Positions 41,362-42,501 of a DNA stretch of 42,501 bases are shown here, in pieces. The stretch spans positions 1-42,501 of the forward strand of contig JAKVKH010000032.1 in the NCBI GenBank assembly GCA_022486625.1, in the 5' to 3' direction. Source of the DNA: Butyrivibrio sp. (GTDB taxonomy: Bacteria > Bacillota > Clostridia > Lachnospirales > Lachnospiraceae). The notes beneath the pieces are model-generated. The model was given only the letters and a program-made list of their open reading frames with translations, was not told the origin of the DNA and ran no database searches. Numbering within the stretch: position 1 is the stretch's first letter; the number at the start of each line of letters is the position of its first letter. Both the position numbers and the translations under genes were made by a program.

Positions 41362-41413
41362 AAAAAACGCCTTTTAAAAGTGCGGCACGATAGGGATTTC
41401 ATAAGTTTTTAAT

Positions 41414-41453
41414 AAAATCGGCATAGTTGGCATCAGTCCGCTATGCCGATTTT
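41414..41453. terminator. Bidirectional terminator at the ABC-F / recombinase junction
   Basis: A 13-bp perfect stem (41414-41426 with 41441-41453) with a 14-base loop has U-rich exits on both strands (TTTTTCG on plus, TTTTATT on minus). The stop codon of the recombinase (41441-41443) lies inside the right arm, so the structure travels with the mobile element. Confidence 0.82.
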
Positions 41454-42501
41454 TCGTTGTTTTCTTCTATGCTTTTGTGTTTTGGAGGCTTGAATTCCCC
41501 GATGCAATTCCAGATGATTTTGACCTTTTGGGTGCGTCTTCCGGTCGGTGTCTTTTCGGCTTTGTAAACGTAAATCTTCTCAACAAACTCCCGGATGATT
41601 TCAGCATTGAGTTCCTGCAGGTCTGTATATTTTCGCACCAGCTTCAGAAATGCATCTGCATTGGCAGTACGCTCGCTTTCAGTGGTTATAGTCGATTTAA
41701 GCTTGTTTATCTGGAATTCGAGCGTCCGCTGCTCATCTTCGTAGCTGGCTGTCATTTTGGCAAAACGTTCATCGCTGATTTTTCCATCAAGATTATCCTC
41801 GTAGAGCCGCTGAATGATATCGTCCAGTTTTTCGGCTCTGACCTGTGCCTGTTCCAGTTCCCGTTTATCATCTCGGAGGCTCCTGTTTACTTCAGCACGG
41901 GTTTTGTCTGTCACCATCTGTACGAATTCATCCTCGTGGTCTCTGGCAAACGCTGTAATGTTTCGGATGCCGTCGAGCAGTAGTTCCTCCACAACAACGT
42001 TTCTGATCTGGTGGGAGCTGCAGCCGCCTTTGACCTTGCGGTAGGTGGCACATACGAAGTGTTCCTTGTCGTGCGTCCAGCCGCGATGCCGTACCTGATA
42101 TAGCTTGGCTCCGCAGTCCGCACAAAATAGCATTCCTGAGAGAATCGGCATTTCGCCCATCGGTGTTACCCTGCGCCTGCCTTCACGAAGCCGCTGCACA
42201 ATGGCGAAGGTCTCGGAATCAATGATGGCCTCATGGGTGCCCTCAAAAATCTGCCAGTTGTCGGGATCGTTCTTCAGCTGCTTCTTCTGCTTGTAGGACT
42301 TCCGGTAGGTCTTGAAGTTTACGGTGCTGCCGATGTATTCCTGCCTCGTCAGCATATGGGAAATCGTGCTGTTGCCCCATTTGTAATCATCAGCGGTGCT
42401 CCGATTGTCTGATACTCCGATGCCGAGCGCCTTGGCGTGGGCGGTAGGATTCATGATATGCTTTGCCGTGATAATGTTCGCAATCTTGGAAACCCCGTAA
42501 C
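41441..42501 (-). CDS. Large serine recombinase, 3' part only (TnpX/TndX-like, DUF4368)
   Basis: Site-specific recombinase of a mobile element; the first visible codon is at the window edge, so the catalytic resolvase domain with its serine lies outside. The reading frame stays open from 42501 (YGVSKIANIITAKHIMNP), so the ATG at 42454 is not the true start. Visible are the recombinase domain (NSTISHMLTRQEYIGSTVNF, GTHEAIID), a zinc ribbon (LFCADCGAKLY with later Cys in FVCATY and GGCSSH), a long coiled coil, and a DUF4368-like C-terminal end (VEKIYVYKAEKT). Such enzymes move Tn4451/Tn5397-like conjugative or mobilisable elements of Clostridia. The gene looks more GC-rich than its neighbours. 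Its 3' end lies 79 bases from the ABC-F stop, which should include the element's end. Confidence 0.92.
   Translation of the reverse strand, partial: YGVSKIANIITAKHIMNPTAHAKALGIGVSDNRSTADDYKWGNSTISHMLTRQEYIGSTVNFKTYRKSYKQKKQLKNDPDNWQIFEGTHEAIIDSETFAIVQRLREGRRRVTPMGEMPILSGMLFCADCGAKLYQVRHRGWTHDKEHFVCATYRKVKGGCSSHQIRNVVVEELLLDGIRNITAFARDHEDEFVQMVTDKTRAEVNRSLRDDKRELEQAQVRAEKLDDIIQRLYEDNLDGKISDERFAKMTASYEDEQRTLEFQINKLKSTITTESERTANADAFLKLVRKYTDLQELNAEIIREFVEKIYVYKAEKTPTGRRTQKVKIIWNCIGEFKPPKHKSIEENNEKSA

Noticed and set aside
1..42501. CRISPR array, tRNA genes, toxin-antitoxin or phage-defence genes
   Set aside because: No regularly spaced repeats, cloverleaf-like sequences or matching protein families were seen on either strand.

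Overview
The window looks like a chromosomal segment of a low-to-mid GC Firmicute of class Clostridia, most likely family Lachnospiraceae. This rests on the gene set and protein style: a biotin-dependent Na+-pump decarboxylase operon, a single-chain dimeric-type GlyRS, Rex, ScpAB, Ser-rich lipoproteins with 'SGCG' lipoboxes, and strong GGAGG ribosome binding sites. No 16S sequence is present, so the family is inference. Almost every gene is on the minus strand. The exceptions are a J-domain membrane protein (31573-32673) and an ABC-F ATPase (39304-41361).

Layout, left to right (transcription runs right to left unless stated). Positions 1-217 hold a very strong promoter and leader firing leftward out of the window, probably toward an rRNA operon. 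Positions 515-6483 are a tight set: glgX, a one-TM protein, an OmpR-type regulator, its sensor kinase and a Ser-rich lipoprotein. Positions 6564-11770 are a Na+-pump biotin carboxyltransferase operon holding both an acyl-CoA-type and an oxaloacetate/pyruvate-type carboxyltransferase, with the gamma, biotin carrier and beta pump subunits. Then come scpB/scpA, a membrane metallophosphoesterase and a PF06541 membrane protein (11861-14735), and rpsU with its own promoter and terminator. Next are alaS, glyS, a small lipoprotein and recO, then era, a DUF4349 lipoprotein, a PreP-like M16C peptidase and a chemoreceptor. Positions 27601-31418 hold a polytopic membrane protein, yebC and a CorC/HlyC-type CBS protein. 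The plus-strand J-domain gene converges on alr with overlapping stop codons.

Positions 32667-36898 form the most interpretable regulatory unit. It is rex, a coiled-coil protein, nnr (NAD(P)HX repair) and alr, behind a consensus TTGACA-17-TATAAT promoter whose start site is covered by a Rex-box-like inverted repeat. Positions 36967-39172 are a PhoB/PhoR-like two-component system preceded by three hexamers at 11-bp period (Pho-box-like). The ABC-F gene then runs on the plus strand from its own promoter. Positions 41441-42501 are the 3' part of a large serine recombinase, marking the end of an integrated mobile element that continues beyond the window.

Most genes are housekeeping. The best candidates for something new are the glgX-linked sensor/lipoprotein operon, the mixed carboxyltransferase Na+-pump operon (resembling a transcarboxylase joined to a sodium pump), the Rex-controlled rex-nnr operon, and the J-domain protein with a long Asp/Glu tract. 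No CRISPR array, tRNA gene, IS element or defence system is visible.
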